Shown piece after piece: positions 7,849 through 14,940 of a stretch of DNA of 15,385 nt. The position numbers and the translations under genes were made by a program. Source of the DNA: Polaromonas sp. (GTDB taxonomy: Bacteria; Pseudomonadota; Gammaproteobacteria; Burkholderiales; Burkholderiaceae_C); contig JAQGMN010000385.1 in assembly GCA_028292345.1 (NCBI GenBank), positions 1-15,385 on the forward strand, written 5' to 3'. Within the stretch, counting starts at the first letter, position 1; every line of letters begins with the position of its first letter. The notes under the pieces are model-generated. The model was not told the DNA's origin. It was given only the letters and a program-made list of their open reading frames with translations, and did no database searches.

Positions 7849-7941
7849 GGGATTGATGGTAGCTGAAGGATATGGCGTGACTGGCCGGCCGGCGGCCCGT
7901 CTGGCATGGCCGGGTGCGACAGGCATCGATAGAATGCAGCC
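7849..7941. promoter_or_regulatory. Divergent promoter region kef / kdsD, with a likely leaderless kdsD start
   Basis: A 93-bp divergent spacer. For kdsD, TAGAAT (7930-7935; 5 of 6 to the -10 consensus) lies only 6 bp before the ATG. A weak -35, TGGCCG (7907-7912), is 17 bp upstream of it. Transcription from this box would start near 7942, the ATG itself, and no Shine-Dalgarno is visible. Leftward, TATCCT on the minus strand (7873-7868) is a weak -10 candidate for the antiporter gene. The centre contains the palindrome GGCCGGCC (7883-7890). Promoters are inferred from sequence only. Confidence 0.45.
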
Positions 7942-8934
7942 ATGAATTTTGATGCCGCGACTGTTGATGCCGGCCAGGTTTTGAGCCTGGCCAGGAAAAC
8001 GTTTGAAATCGAAGCGGCTGCCGTGCTGGACCTGGCCGGCCGGATCGGCGACGAGTTTGTTCAGGCGGTCAGGCTGATGGTGGCCTGCCGCGGCCGCGTG
8101 GTGGTCATGGGAATGGGAAAAAGCGGTCACATCGGCCGCAAGATTGCCGCGACGCTGGCCTCCACCGGCACAGCGGCCTTGTTCGTGCATCCGGCCGAAG
8201 CCAGCCATGGCGATCTGGGAATGATCCAGTCCAGCGACGTGGTGCTGGCCATTTCCAACAGCGGCGAAAGCGAGGAACTGGTCGCGATTCTTCCCGTACT
8301 GGGCCGACTGGGCGTGGCGCTCGTCGCCATCACTGGCGGGCGGGAATCCACGCTGGCCAGACAGGCCCGCATCACGCTCGACACCAGTGTTGCCCGGGAA
8401 GCCTGCCCGCTGAACCTGGCGCCGACGGCCAGCACCACGGCGCAGCTCGCCATGGGCGACGCGCTGGCCGTCGCGCTGCTCGACGCCCGCGGCTTCAGGG
8501 AGGAGGATTTCGCCCGTTCGCACCCGGGCGGCGCGCTGGGCCGCAAGTTGCTGACCCATGTGAGCGACGTGATGCGCAGCGGCGCTGCCGTCCCGCAGGT
8601 CGTTGCCGGAACCTCGTTCACCGAACTGATGCGCGAGATGAGCGCCAAGGGATTGGGTGCTGCGGCTGTCGTGGACGGCCGCCAGCAGGTGCTTGGCATT
8701 TTTACCGATGGCGACTTGCGCCGGCTGGTCGAAAAAGGCGTGGATTTGCGAAGCCTCGCCGCCATTGACGTGATGCATGCCGAACCGCATACGGTCAGCA
8801 AAAGCGCGCTTGCGGTGGAAGCCGTGGCGCTGATGGAGCAGCACCGCATCAACAGTGTGCTGGTGGTCGATGAAACCGGAAGGCTTTGCGGCGCGCTGAG
8901 CAGCAACGACCTGATGCGCGCGAAGGTCATCTGA
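7942..8934 (+). CDS. kdsD: D-arabinose 5-phosphate isomerase (KdsD/KpsF family)
   Basis: A 330-residue cytosolic enzyme that converts ribulose 5-phosphate to arabinose 5-phosphate, the first step of Kdo synthesis. An N-terminal SIS sugar-isomerase domain (about residues 35-200) contains VVVMGMGKSGHIGRKIAATLAS, HPAEASHGDLGMI, ISNSGESEELV and the family segment ARSHPGGALGRKLL. Two CBS domains follow (about 210-330). Length and architecture match KdsD. The gene starts a unit with kdsC (1 bp apart) and lptC (4-nt overlap), tying Kdo production to LPS export. The start ATG is fixed by a nearby -10-like box and alignment of the N-terminus. Confidence 0.96.
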   Translation: MNFDAATVDAGQVLSLARKTFEIEAAAVLDLAGRIGDEFVQAVRLMVACRGRVVVMGMGKSGHIGRKIAATLASTGTAALFVHPAEASHGDLGMIQSSDVVLAISNSGESEELVAILPVLGRLGVALVAITGGRESTLARQARITLDTSVAREACPLNLAPTASTTAQLAMGDALAVALLDARGFREEDFARSHPGGALGRKLLTHVSDVMRSGAAVPQVVAGTSFTELMREMSAKGLGAAAVVDGRQQVLGIFTDGDLRRLVEKGVDLRSLAAIDVMHAEPHTVSKSALAVEAVALMEQHRINSVLVVDETGRLCGALSSNDLMRAKVI

Positions 8935-8935
8935 C

Positions 8936-9553
8936 ATGCCAGCTCCTTGCCTTCCAGCGGCCGAGCCGTTCCTGAATTTTCAACCCGGACTCCTGCTGCG
9001 CGGCCAGGCCGTCAGGGTGGCGTTTTTCGATGTGGATGGTGTCCTGACCGATGGCGGTCTGTATTTTTCGGAATACCCGGACGGACATGAGCATGCCCGG
9101 GCGGTGGACGGGTTCAGGTCGTCCGGCGAAATCATCAAGCGCTTCAACACGCTGGACGGCCACGGGCTCAAGCTGCTGCAAAAAGCCGGCATCACGCCGG
9201 TCGTCATCACCGGCCGCGACAGTTCCGTGCTGCGCGGGCGGCTGCAGGCGCTGGGGATCCACCATTGCCATTTCGGAACCGAGGACAAGCGCCCGGCGGC
9301 CGAGCAGACCCTGACGGCCCTGGGGCTGGAATGGAGTGCAGCCGCTGCCATGGGCGATGACTGGCCCGACCTGCCGGTCATGAGCCGGTCGGCACTGAGT
9401 TGCGCGCCGGCCAATGCCCATCCGGAAGTCAGGTCACGCGCCCATCACGTCACACAGGCCCGGGGAGGCGAGGGCGCCGCCCGCGAATTTTGCGATTTGC
9501 TGCTGGTTGCCGGCGGCCACTATGCCGGGATGCTGCGCGAGTACGCCGCATGA
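8936..9553 (+). CDS. kdsC: 3-deoxy-D-manno-octulosonate 8-phosphate phosphatase
   Basis: A 205-residue HAD-superfamily (C0 type) phosphatase releasing free Kdo. Motif I is FFDVDGVLTDG (about 29-39), motif II is VVITGRDS and motif III/IV is AAMGDDWPDLPVM. The substrate loop KRFNTLDGHGLKLL is present. Typical KdsC is about 180 residues with the pattern LYxxExGExxKxFNxxDGxGLKLL. Here 17 extra residues (about 47-63, YPDGHEHARAVDGFRSS) separate the E from the GE, in the beta-hairpin arm used for tetramer contacts in the family. It starts 1 bp after the kdsD stop and overlaps lptC by 4 nt. All catalytic residues are kept. Confidence 0.95.
   Translation: MPAPCLPAAEPFLNFQPGLLLRGQAVRVAFFDVDGVLTDGGLYFSEYPDGHEHARAVDGFRSSGEIIKRFNTLDGHGLKLLQKAGITPVVITGRDSSVLRGRLQALGIHHCHFGTEDKRPAAEQTLTALGLEWSAAAAMGDDWPDLPVMSRSALSCAPANAHPEVRSRAHHVTQARGGEGAAREFCDLLLVAGGHYAGMLREYAA
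9077..9126 (+). repeat. Inverted-repeat-bounded insert in kdsC
   Basis: CCGGACG (9077-9083) and CGTCCGG (9120-9126) are perfect 7-bp inverted repeats. They enclose the codons for the residues that are extra relative to ordinary KdsC (about residues 47-63). The interior holds the palindromes GCATGC and CCCGGG. The segment has no stop codon in the kdsC frame. It may be a short in-frame palindromic insertion; chance pairing in GC-rich DNA remains possible. Confidence 0.4.
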
Positions 9554-10257
9554 CCAATACCCTGGACAGTCGCACAACCCCAGGCAACTTCAAGGTGCCC
9601 CCCCAAAGAGGATGGCGAAAATTTCTGTCCCTCTGGGACCGCACGGCAATGTACATGCCGCTGCTCATGATGGGGGCGCTGGCCCTGGGAACCTACTGGC
9701 TGGTGCGCAATACGCCGACTTTCAGCGCCCCGGAAGCGCCAAGGGAAGTCGTGCATGAGGTGGATTATTTCATGCAGGATTTCACCATCAAGACCTTTGA
9801 CGAGGGCGGCCAGCTCAAAAGTGAAATTGCGGGATCGGAGGCCCGGCATTTCGCCGATACCGACATTCTGGAAATTGACCAGGCACGCATCCACAGCATC
9901 AATATCAACAGGCAACTCACCACGGCCACGGCCAATCGGGCTTATTCGAACGGCGATGGCTCGGAAGTCCAACTGACCGGCAATGCACGGGTCGTGCGTG
10001 AAGCAAGCCGCGACGCACAAGGCAAGGAAGCCCCGAGGCTGGAATTTCGCGGTGAATTCCTGCACGCTTTTTTGAATGAAGAGCGCGTCCAGTCGCATCT
10101 GCCGGTGGTGCTGATCCGGGGCGCGGACCAGTTCACCGGCAATGTTTTTACCTACAACAACCTGGACCAGGTGGCGGTTCTCACGGGTCGCGTTCGCGGA
10201 GTCCTGATGCCGAATTCGGCAAGCCGGCCCCCGGCCCCTGTATTGAAAACCCGGTAG
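9550..10257 (+). CDS. lptC: LPS export system protein LptC
   Basis: A 235-residue bitopic inner-membrane protein that passes LPS from LptB2FG to LptA in the periplasm. A basic N-terminal extension (1-33) is followed by one membrane helix (about 34-52, MYMPLLMMGALALGTYWLV). The periplasmic OstA/LptC beta domain comes next, with YFMQDFTIKTFDEGGQLKSE, LTGNARVVREA, LEFRGEFLHAFLNEERVQS and NNLDQVAVLTGRVRGVL. It is longer than E. coli LptC (191) because of the extended N-terminus and a tail rich in Pro/Ala. The ATG at 9550 overlaps the kdsC stop; the same frame runs open upstream to 9400 but that is inside kdsC. lptA and lptB do not follow. Confidence 0.93.
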   Translation: MTNTLDSRTTPGNFKVPPQRGWRKFLSLWDRTAMYMPLLMMGALALGTYWLVRNTPTFSAPEAPREVVHEVDYFMQDFTIKTFDEGGQLKSEIAGSEARHFADTDILEIDQARIHSININRQLTTATANRAYSNGDGSEVQLTGNARVVREASRDAQGKEAPRLEFRGEFLHAFLNEERVQSHLPVVLIRGADQFTGNVFTYNNLDQVAVLTGRVRGVLMPNSASRPPAPVLKTR

Positions 10258-10360
10258 GGCAACGCTGCTCCACCATCTTGAAAGGACGGTTTGCGCAACC
10301 GCCCACCTGTACAAGTTTGATGAACTGGAAGTCCGCATCTGGTGAATGGACTGAAATGCA

Positions 10361-10394
10361 AAACGGCTTCAACACCGAAGTCTTGAAGCCGTTT
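10361..10394. terminator. Bidirectional terminator between lptC and the RRM gene
   Basis: AAACGGCTTCAA (10361-10372) and TTGAAGCCGTTT (10383-10394) form a perfect 12-bp stem with a 10-nt loop. Read leftwards, the stem ends in TTT and is followed by a T-rich stretch, as expected for termination of the RRM gene. Read rightwards it can terminate lptC. The same 212-bp gap holds two smaller hairpins, CGGTT-tgcgc-AACCG (10287-10301) and CAGGCC-gact-GGCCTG (10435-10450). Confidence 0.7.
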
Positions 10395-10469
10395 CAAGCA
10401 TTCTTCAATCAAAGACCGAAGAAGCTGTTTTTGGCAGGCCGACTGGCCTGACGGGAACTGGTGCAGGGC

Positions 10470-10928
10470 TTAGTAGCCGCCGCGTCCACCGCCGCCGCCG
10501 CCACCGGAGCGTCCGCCACCGGCGCCGCCGCCGCCGTACGGGCTACGGAAACCACCGTCGCTGCCGCCGCCGGATGAACGACCGCCGCCACCACCGCCGC
10601 CATAACCACCGCCGCCGCCAGCGCCACCACCGTAGCCGCCACCGCCGCCACCAAAGCCGCCGGTGCGTGGAGGACGGGCCTCCATTGGACGGGCTTCGTT
10701 CACCACAACGCTACGGCCGCCCAGAGGCTGGCCGTTCATGCCGTTGATGGCCGCTTGTGCTTCAGCATCGCTGGCCATTTCGACAAAACCAAAGCCCTTG
10801 GAGCGACCGGTGTCGCGTTCCATCATGACTTTGGCGCTGATCACAGCGCCGAATTGTCCGAATGATTGCTGCAGGTCTTCGTCACGCACCGAATAAGGAA
10901 GGTTGCCGACGTATAGTTTGTTGCCCAT
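10470..10928 (-). CDS. Glycine-rich RRM RNA-binding protein
   Basis: A 152-residue protein with one RNA recognition motif (about 3-80) and a glycine-rich tail (about 90-152). RNP2 is LYVGNL (5-10) and RNP1 is KGFGFVEM (44-51). The tail is built from GGGGG, GGYGGG and RSGGG runs with a few Arg/Tyr, like eukaryotic and cyanobacterial glycine-rich RNA-binding proteins. Such proteins are often cold-induced and thought to act on mRNA structure, but its targets are unknown. The start ATG has GGAG 7 nt upstream (10936-10939). The tail's GGN repeats make it prone to length change and sequencing error. It is monocistronic, facing lptC across a terminator. Confidence 0.94.
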   Translation of the reverse strand: MGNKLYVGNLPYSVRDEDLQQSFGQFGAVISAKVMMERDTGRSKGFGFVEMASDAEAQAAINGMNGQPLGGRSVVVNEARPMEARPPRTGGFGGGGGGYGGGAGGGGGYGGGGGGGRSSGGGSDGGFRSPYGGGGAGGGRSGGGGGGGRGGY

Positions 10929-11250
10929 GAAGGGACTCCTCTAAAACACATAAATAAAAGCGATGGGGTCCCGAAAGCACAACAAATCTTCAACGTTCCT
11001 CTGTAGCGCGCGAAACTGACCGATCACCTAACAAGTGCAAACTTGAATTTGCACCGGTACATTATGCTTCATTTACCCCAAAGAGCGGCAGTGAAACCAC
11101 CCCTGAAACGCCCTGCCAGCAAGACTTGGTAGGTAGAAACACTGAGTTCCGGGCGCACATTTTCCAGCCCCAATCATTCGCAAATCGGACTGCGATGGTT
11201 GGCAAGCTAGCACCGCCTGGATTGCTTGTAATTGCACTGGTTACAAAAAT
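10929..11250 (-). promoter_or_regulatory. Leader and promoter region of the RRM gene, with a palindrome at the predicted +1
   Basis: A 322-bp gene-free stretch. CATAAT on the minus strand (11066-11061; 5 of 6 to the -10 consensus) predicts transcription from about 11054. Exactly there lies the perfect inverted repeat GTGCAAA-(6)-TTTGCAC (11054-11035). The mRNA would thus start with a hairpin and have a leader of about 125 nt, ending in a strong GGAG. No good -35 is seen 16-18 bp upstream. The remaining part (11067-11250) is the 3' flank of amt. It shows only a 6-bp hairpin, ACTGGT/ACCAGT (11236-11258), overlapping the amt stop, and no gene. Confidence 0.45.
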
Positions 11251-12453
11251 TTACCAGTTCACCTCATGTTCAGGCGTTGCGCCGATGCGGTGAATCGAGC
11301 GGTCGGCGCCGTCAAACTCTTCTTCCTGGGTCAGCCGCAACCCCAGGGTGATTTTCAGTGCGCCGTACACCAAGAAACCCATGGTCACCGCCCAGGCCAC
11401 GCCCATGGCGGTGCCGATCAGCTGCGCCCCAATGCTGACGCCGCCCAGGCCGCCCAGCGCCTTGCTGCCGAAAATACCCGCAGCCAGTCCGCCCCAGGTG
11501 CCGCACAGCCCGTGCAGCGGCCAGACGCCGAGCACATCGTCGATTTTCCATTTGTTCTGCGTCAGCGTGAACATCACCACAAAGACGGCGCCTGCCACGC
11601 TGCCGACCACCAGTGCGCCCAGCGGATGCATCACATCGGACCCGGCGCACACCGCCACCAGTCCGGCCAGCGGCCCGTTGTGGACAAAACCGGGGTCGTT
11701 CTTGCCAAAAGCCAGCGCGGCCAGCGTGCCCCCGGCCATGGCCATCAGCGAATTGACCGCCACCAGACCTGAAATCTTGTCAAGCGTCTGCGCGCTCATC
11801 ACATTGAAGCCGAACCAGCCCACCACCAGAATCCAGGCGCCCAGCGCCAGAAAAGGAATGCTGGACGGCGGATGCGCCGACATGGCGCCGTCCTTGCGGT
11901 AGCGGTTGCTGCGCGCGCCGAGCAGCAGCACGGCGGGAAGCGCCAGCCAGCCGCCCAGCGCATGAACCACGACAGAGCCGGCAAAATCATGAAACTCGGC
12001 CCCGGTGAGCGACCTGATCCAGTCCTGCACGCCGAAGTGCCGGTTCCAGGCAATGCCTTCAACAAACGGATAGACGAACCCGACGATGACGGCCGTTGCG
12101 ATCAGTTGGGGATAAAAGCGCGCCCGCTCGGCAATTCCGCCCGAGATGATCGCCGGAATGGCGGCCGCGAAGGTCAGCAGGAAAAAGAACCGAACCAGTT
12201 CATAGCCGTTTTTCGCGGCCAGTTCCTCGGCGCCGACAAAAAAATGGGTGCCGTAGGCCACGCCATAACCGACCGCAAAATAAACCACGGCGGACACCGA
12301 GAAATCCACCAGTATCTTGACCAGCGCATTGACCTGGTTCTTCTTGCGAACCGTTCCCAGCTCCAGAAAGGCAAAGCCTGCATGCATTGCCAGCACCATG
12401 ATGCCGCCCAACAAAATGAACAGGGCATCTGAGCCCTGTTTGAGTGCTTCCAT
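11251..12453 (-). CDS. amt: Ammonium transporter (Amt/MEP/Rh family)
   Basis: A 400-residue inner-membrane ammonium channel/transporter with about 11 membrane helices. The twin-histidine pore is visible: HDFAGSVVVHALGGWLALP and GVWPLHGLCGTWGGLAAGIFG. ISGGIAERARF and FGFNVMSAQ are other family segments. The N-terminal region GFAFLELGTVRKKNQVN replaces the common ALFYGG motif, marking a divergent Amt subgroup. I chose ATG 12453 (MEALKQGSDALF), not the in-frame ATG at 12492, because a good AAAGAG lies about 5 nt upstream and homologues begin here. No glnK is adjacent, unlike most amtB loci. A sigma-54-type promoter lies 75 bp upstream. Confidence 0.94.
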   Translation of the reverse strand: MEALKQGSDALFILLGGIMVLAMHAGFAFLELGTVRKKNQVNALVKILVDFSVSAVVYFAVGYGVAYGTHFFVGAEELAAKNGYELVRFFFLLTFAAAIPAIISGGIAERARFYPQLIATAVIVGFVYPFVEGIAWNRHFGVQDWIRSLTGAEFHDFAGSVVVHALGGWLALPAVLLLGARSNRYRKDGAMSAHPPSSIPFLALGAWILVVGWFGFNVMSAQTLDKISGLVAVNSLMAMAGGTLAALAFGKNDPGFVHNGPLAGLVAVCAGSDVMHPLGALVVGSVAGAVFVVMFTLTQNKWKIDDVLGVWPLHGLCGTWGGLAAGIFGSKALGGLGGVSIGAQLIGTAMGVAWAVTMGFLVYGALKITLGLRLTQEEEFDGADRSIHRIGATPEHEVNW

Positions 12454-12483
12454 AACGCTCTTTCTTCCATGAAATGTGATGTA

Positions 12484-12521
12484 TTGGTGCATTTTTTAGA
12501 AAAACCCAAAAAACGCACCAA
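12484..12521. repeat. Large inverted repeat in the amt leader with NtrC-like half-sites
   Basis: TTGGTGC (12484-12490) and GCACCAA (12515-12521) pair perfectly. After one mismatch, TTTTTT (12492-12497) pairs with AAAAAA (12508-12513), leaving a 10-nt loop. GGTGC and GCACC are the half-sites of NtrC operators (GCACC-N5-GGTGC), here with wide spacing. Another TGGTGC is at 12559-12564. The predicted amt +1 (about 12517) falls in the right arm. It may be an operator or an mRNA 5' hairpin. Confidence 0.5.
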
Positions 12522-12527
12522 AAACAA

Positions 12528-12542
12528 GCAAGAAATGCGCCG
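12528..12542 (-). promoter_or_regulatory. Sigma-54 (-24/-12) promoter for amt
   Basis: On the minus strand the sequence reads cGGCGC-ATTTC-TTGC (12542 to 12528). GG and GC are separated by exactly 10 nt, as in the consensus TGGCACG-N4-TTGC. Transcription would start about 12517, giving a leader of about 64 nt to ATG 12453. Nitrogen-regulated sigma-54/NtrC control is usual for ammonium transporters. A GCACC half-site (minus strand of 12559-12564) lies just upstream. Confidence 0.6.
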
Positions 12543-12615
12543 TTAAAAAGAGCTGTTCTGGTGCTTTGGGCTATGGCTTGGCCCCTATGGTCGAGCTTGG
12601 CCACAAAGCCCTCCC

Positions 12616-12621
12616 TATAAT
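12616..12621 (+). promoter_or_regulatory. -10 box just before the manganese riboswitch
   Basis: A perfect TATAAT ends 3 nt before the first paired base of the aptamer P1 helix, so a start at 12625-12628 would put the aptamer at the very 5' end. The -35 is unclear: TCGAGC (12591-12596) is 19 bp upstream and matches 4 of 6. Confidence 0.55.
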
Positions 12622-12624
12622 GCC

Positions 12625-12755
12625 GGCTGTCATTGGGGAGTAGCCGCCCTTCTTCATTGAGAGGGGTTTGCGTCAACAGACTTGTCTGGCCTTGCAACAG
12701 GGCCGGCATGGCGCAAACAGTTTCCAAGCCTGGCGAGACCTTTGACTGCACAGCC
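12625..12755 (+). ncRNA. yybP-ykoY manganese riboswitch
   Basis: The aptamer's conserved blocks occur in order: GGGGAGTAG (12635-12643), GTCAACA (12672-12678) and GGCGAGACC-TTTGACTGCA (12732-12750). P1 is GGCTGT (12625-12630) with ACAGCC (12750-12755), an exact match. An internal helix pairs GTTTGCG (12666-12672) with CGCAAAC (12712-12718). Established knowledge: this class binds Mn2+ and turns on manganese exporters of the MntP and GDT1/UPF0016 families. The gene 82 nt downstream is a GDT1-family member, which fits. No covariance-model search was possible here. Confidence 0.9.
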
Positions 12756-12772
12756 TCCAGAACTTTAAAAAA

Positions 12773-12836
12773 AGCTCGGGCCGGAGGAGCCGTGCGGTCA
12801 TGGGTTTGTTCGTCCGGCCGGAGCTGTTTATTTTTC
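12773..12836 (+). promoter_or_regulatory. Expression-platform hairpin of the manganese riboswitch
   Basis: 12773-12785 (AGCTCGGGCCGGA) pairs with 12813-12825 (TCCGGCCGGAGCT) at 12 of 13 positions. The right arm contains GGAG (12820-12823), the likely Shine-Dalgarno, 13 nt before the ATG at 12837. A T-rich run (12827-12835) follows the stem, so it can also work as an intrinsic terminator. Either way it is an OFF structure positioned between the aptamer and the gene. The mechanism is inferred. Confidence 0.7.
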
Positions 12837-13403
12837 ATGGAAGCTTTCCTCGTCTCCACCGGTATCGTCGGCCTTGCTGAAATGGGCGACAAGACCCAGC
12901 TGCTTGCGCTGGTGCTGGCGGCCAAATTCAGAAAACCCTGGCCCATCGTCTGGGGCATCCTGGCCGCCACCCTGGCCAACCATGCGATGGCCGGCGCGCT
13001 GGGCGCCTGGGTGACCACCTTTGTGGGGCCGCAAACCCTGCGCTGGATTCTGGGCATTTCCTTCATCGCCATGGCGGTGTGGATGCTGATTCCCGACAAG
13101 CTGGACGAGGAAGAACTCGACAGGAAGCCGCCCCGATTCGGCGTCTTCGGCACCACGGCGTTCGTGTTTTTCCTGGCGGAAATGGGCGACAAGACGCAGA
13201 TCGCCACCGTCATGCTGGCCGCCCGGTACGACGCCTATGCCTGGGTCGTGGCCGGCACCACGCTGGGCATGATGCTGGCCAATGCGCCGGTGGTCTGGCT
13301 GGGCAGCCGCTTCATGCACCTGATCCCGCTGCGCGTGGTGCATGTCGTGTCGGCGCTGGTCTTCGCGGCGCTCGGCGTGCTGGCGCTGGCCGTGCCGGTC
13401 TAG
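12837..13403 (+). CDS. TMEM165/GDT1 family (UPF0016) manganese/cation exporter
   Basis: A 188-residue inner-membrane protein with two homologous halves. Each carries the family signature EMGDKTQ (about residues 15-21 and 113-119). Six membrane segments are visible, with a charged central loop (PDKLDEEELDRKPP, about 83-96). Family members exchange Mn2+ or Ca2+ for H+; the bacterial MneA type exports manganese. The upstream Mn2+ riboswitch strongly supports manganese here. ATG 12837 begins directly with the first helix (MEAFLVSTGIVGLAEMGDKTQ). The reading frame is open back to 12633, but that part is the riboswitch leader and not coding. The metX promoter starts at its stop codon. Confidence 0.94.
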   Translation: MEAFLVSTGIVGLAEMGDKTQLLALVLAAKFRKPWPIVWGILAATLANHAMAGALGAWVTTFVGPQTLRWILGISFIAMAVWMLIPDKLDEEELDRKPPRFGVFGTTAFVFFLAEMGDKTQIATVMLAARYDAYAWVVAGTTLGMMLANAPVVWLGSRFMHLIPLRVVHVVSALVFAALGVLALAVPV

Positions 13404-13408
13404 ATTGC

Positions 13409-13414
13409 TATACT
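13409..13414 (+). promoter_or_regulatory. -10 box of the metX leader
   Basis: TATACT (5 of 6 to consensus) lies 5 nt before the SAM-II aptamer P1 (13420) and 5 nt after the stop of the preceding gene. Transcription would start at about 13420-13421, the first aptamer base. The -35 would fall within the end of the previous gene (13386-13391, CTGGCC, weak). Confidence 0.5.
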
Positions 13415-13419
13415 GGCCA

Positions 13420-13470
13420 CGCGCCGATTTGCTCAGCTTGCGGGCGCGTAAAAAGTACCGCTAAAGACGA
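13420..13470 (+). ncRNA. SAM-II riboswitch upstream of metX
   Basis: A compact aptamer with the SAM-II pattern. P1 is CGCGCC (13420-13425) pairing perfectly with GGCGCG (13443-13448). The loop contains GATTT (13426-13430) and GCTTGC (13436-13441). The 3' part reads GTAAAAA and ends in CGCTAAAG (13460-13467), the conserved GCUAAA of the pseudoknot. It resembles, from memory, the Sargasso Sea metX SAM-II sequence. Established knowledge: SAM-II binds S-adenosylmethionine and represses methionine genes. Target metX agrees. A covariance search was not available. Confidence 0.85.
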
Positions 13471-13481
13471 CCCTCCCCCTC

Positions 13482-13519
13482 AACCCGGACTCGCCTTAGC
13501 GACGCCGGGTTTTCTTTTT
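13482..13519 (+). terminator. Intrinsic terminator between SAM-II aptamer and metX
   Basis: AACCCGG (13482-13488) pairs with CCGGGTT (13505-13511), with an inner stem TCGC-ctta-GCGA (13491-13502), followed by TTTTCTTTTT (13510-13519). It lies between the aptamer and the metX start (13567). It can end read-through from the upstream gene and attenuate metX transcription. Confidence 0.85.
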
Positions 13520-13566
13520 GCCGTTTCAAGCTGCCGTTTTTCTGACCTGAACCTGTACTGATTACC

Positions 13567-14936
<1,370 letters not shown>

Positions 14937-14940
<4 letters not shown>

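Noticed and set aside
7849..8937. Minus-strand frame continuous with the antiporter gene, giving a 1024-residue open frame
   Set aside because: The first 363 codons are antisense to kdsD, low in hydrophobic structure and rich in His/Gln/Arg. The antiporter family begins at ATG 7848 with its first membrane helix. It is a GC-rich shadow frame.
10482..10660. Glycine-codon repeat tract as a CRISPR or minisatellite
   Set aside because: The repetition is explained by the GGN codons of the glycine-rich tail of the RRM protein; no regular repeat-spacer structure exists.
12453..12492. Upstream ATG 12492 as the amt start
   Set aside because: It has no Shine-Dalgarno, lies in the large inverted repeat and adds residues not typical of the family; ATG 12453 has a good ribosome-binding site.
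12633..12836. N-terminal extension of 68 residues on the GDT1-family protein
   Set aside because: This frame lies on the manganese riboswitch and its hairpin; homologues begin at ATG 12837.
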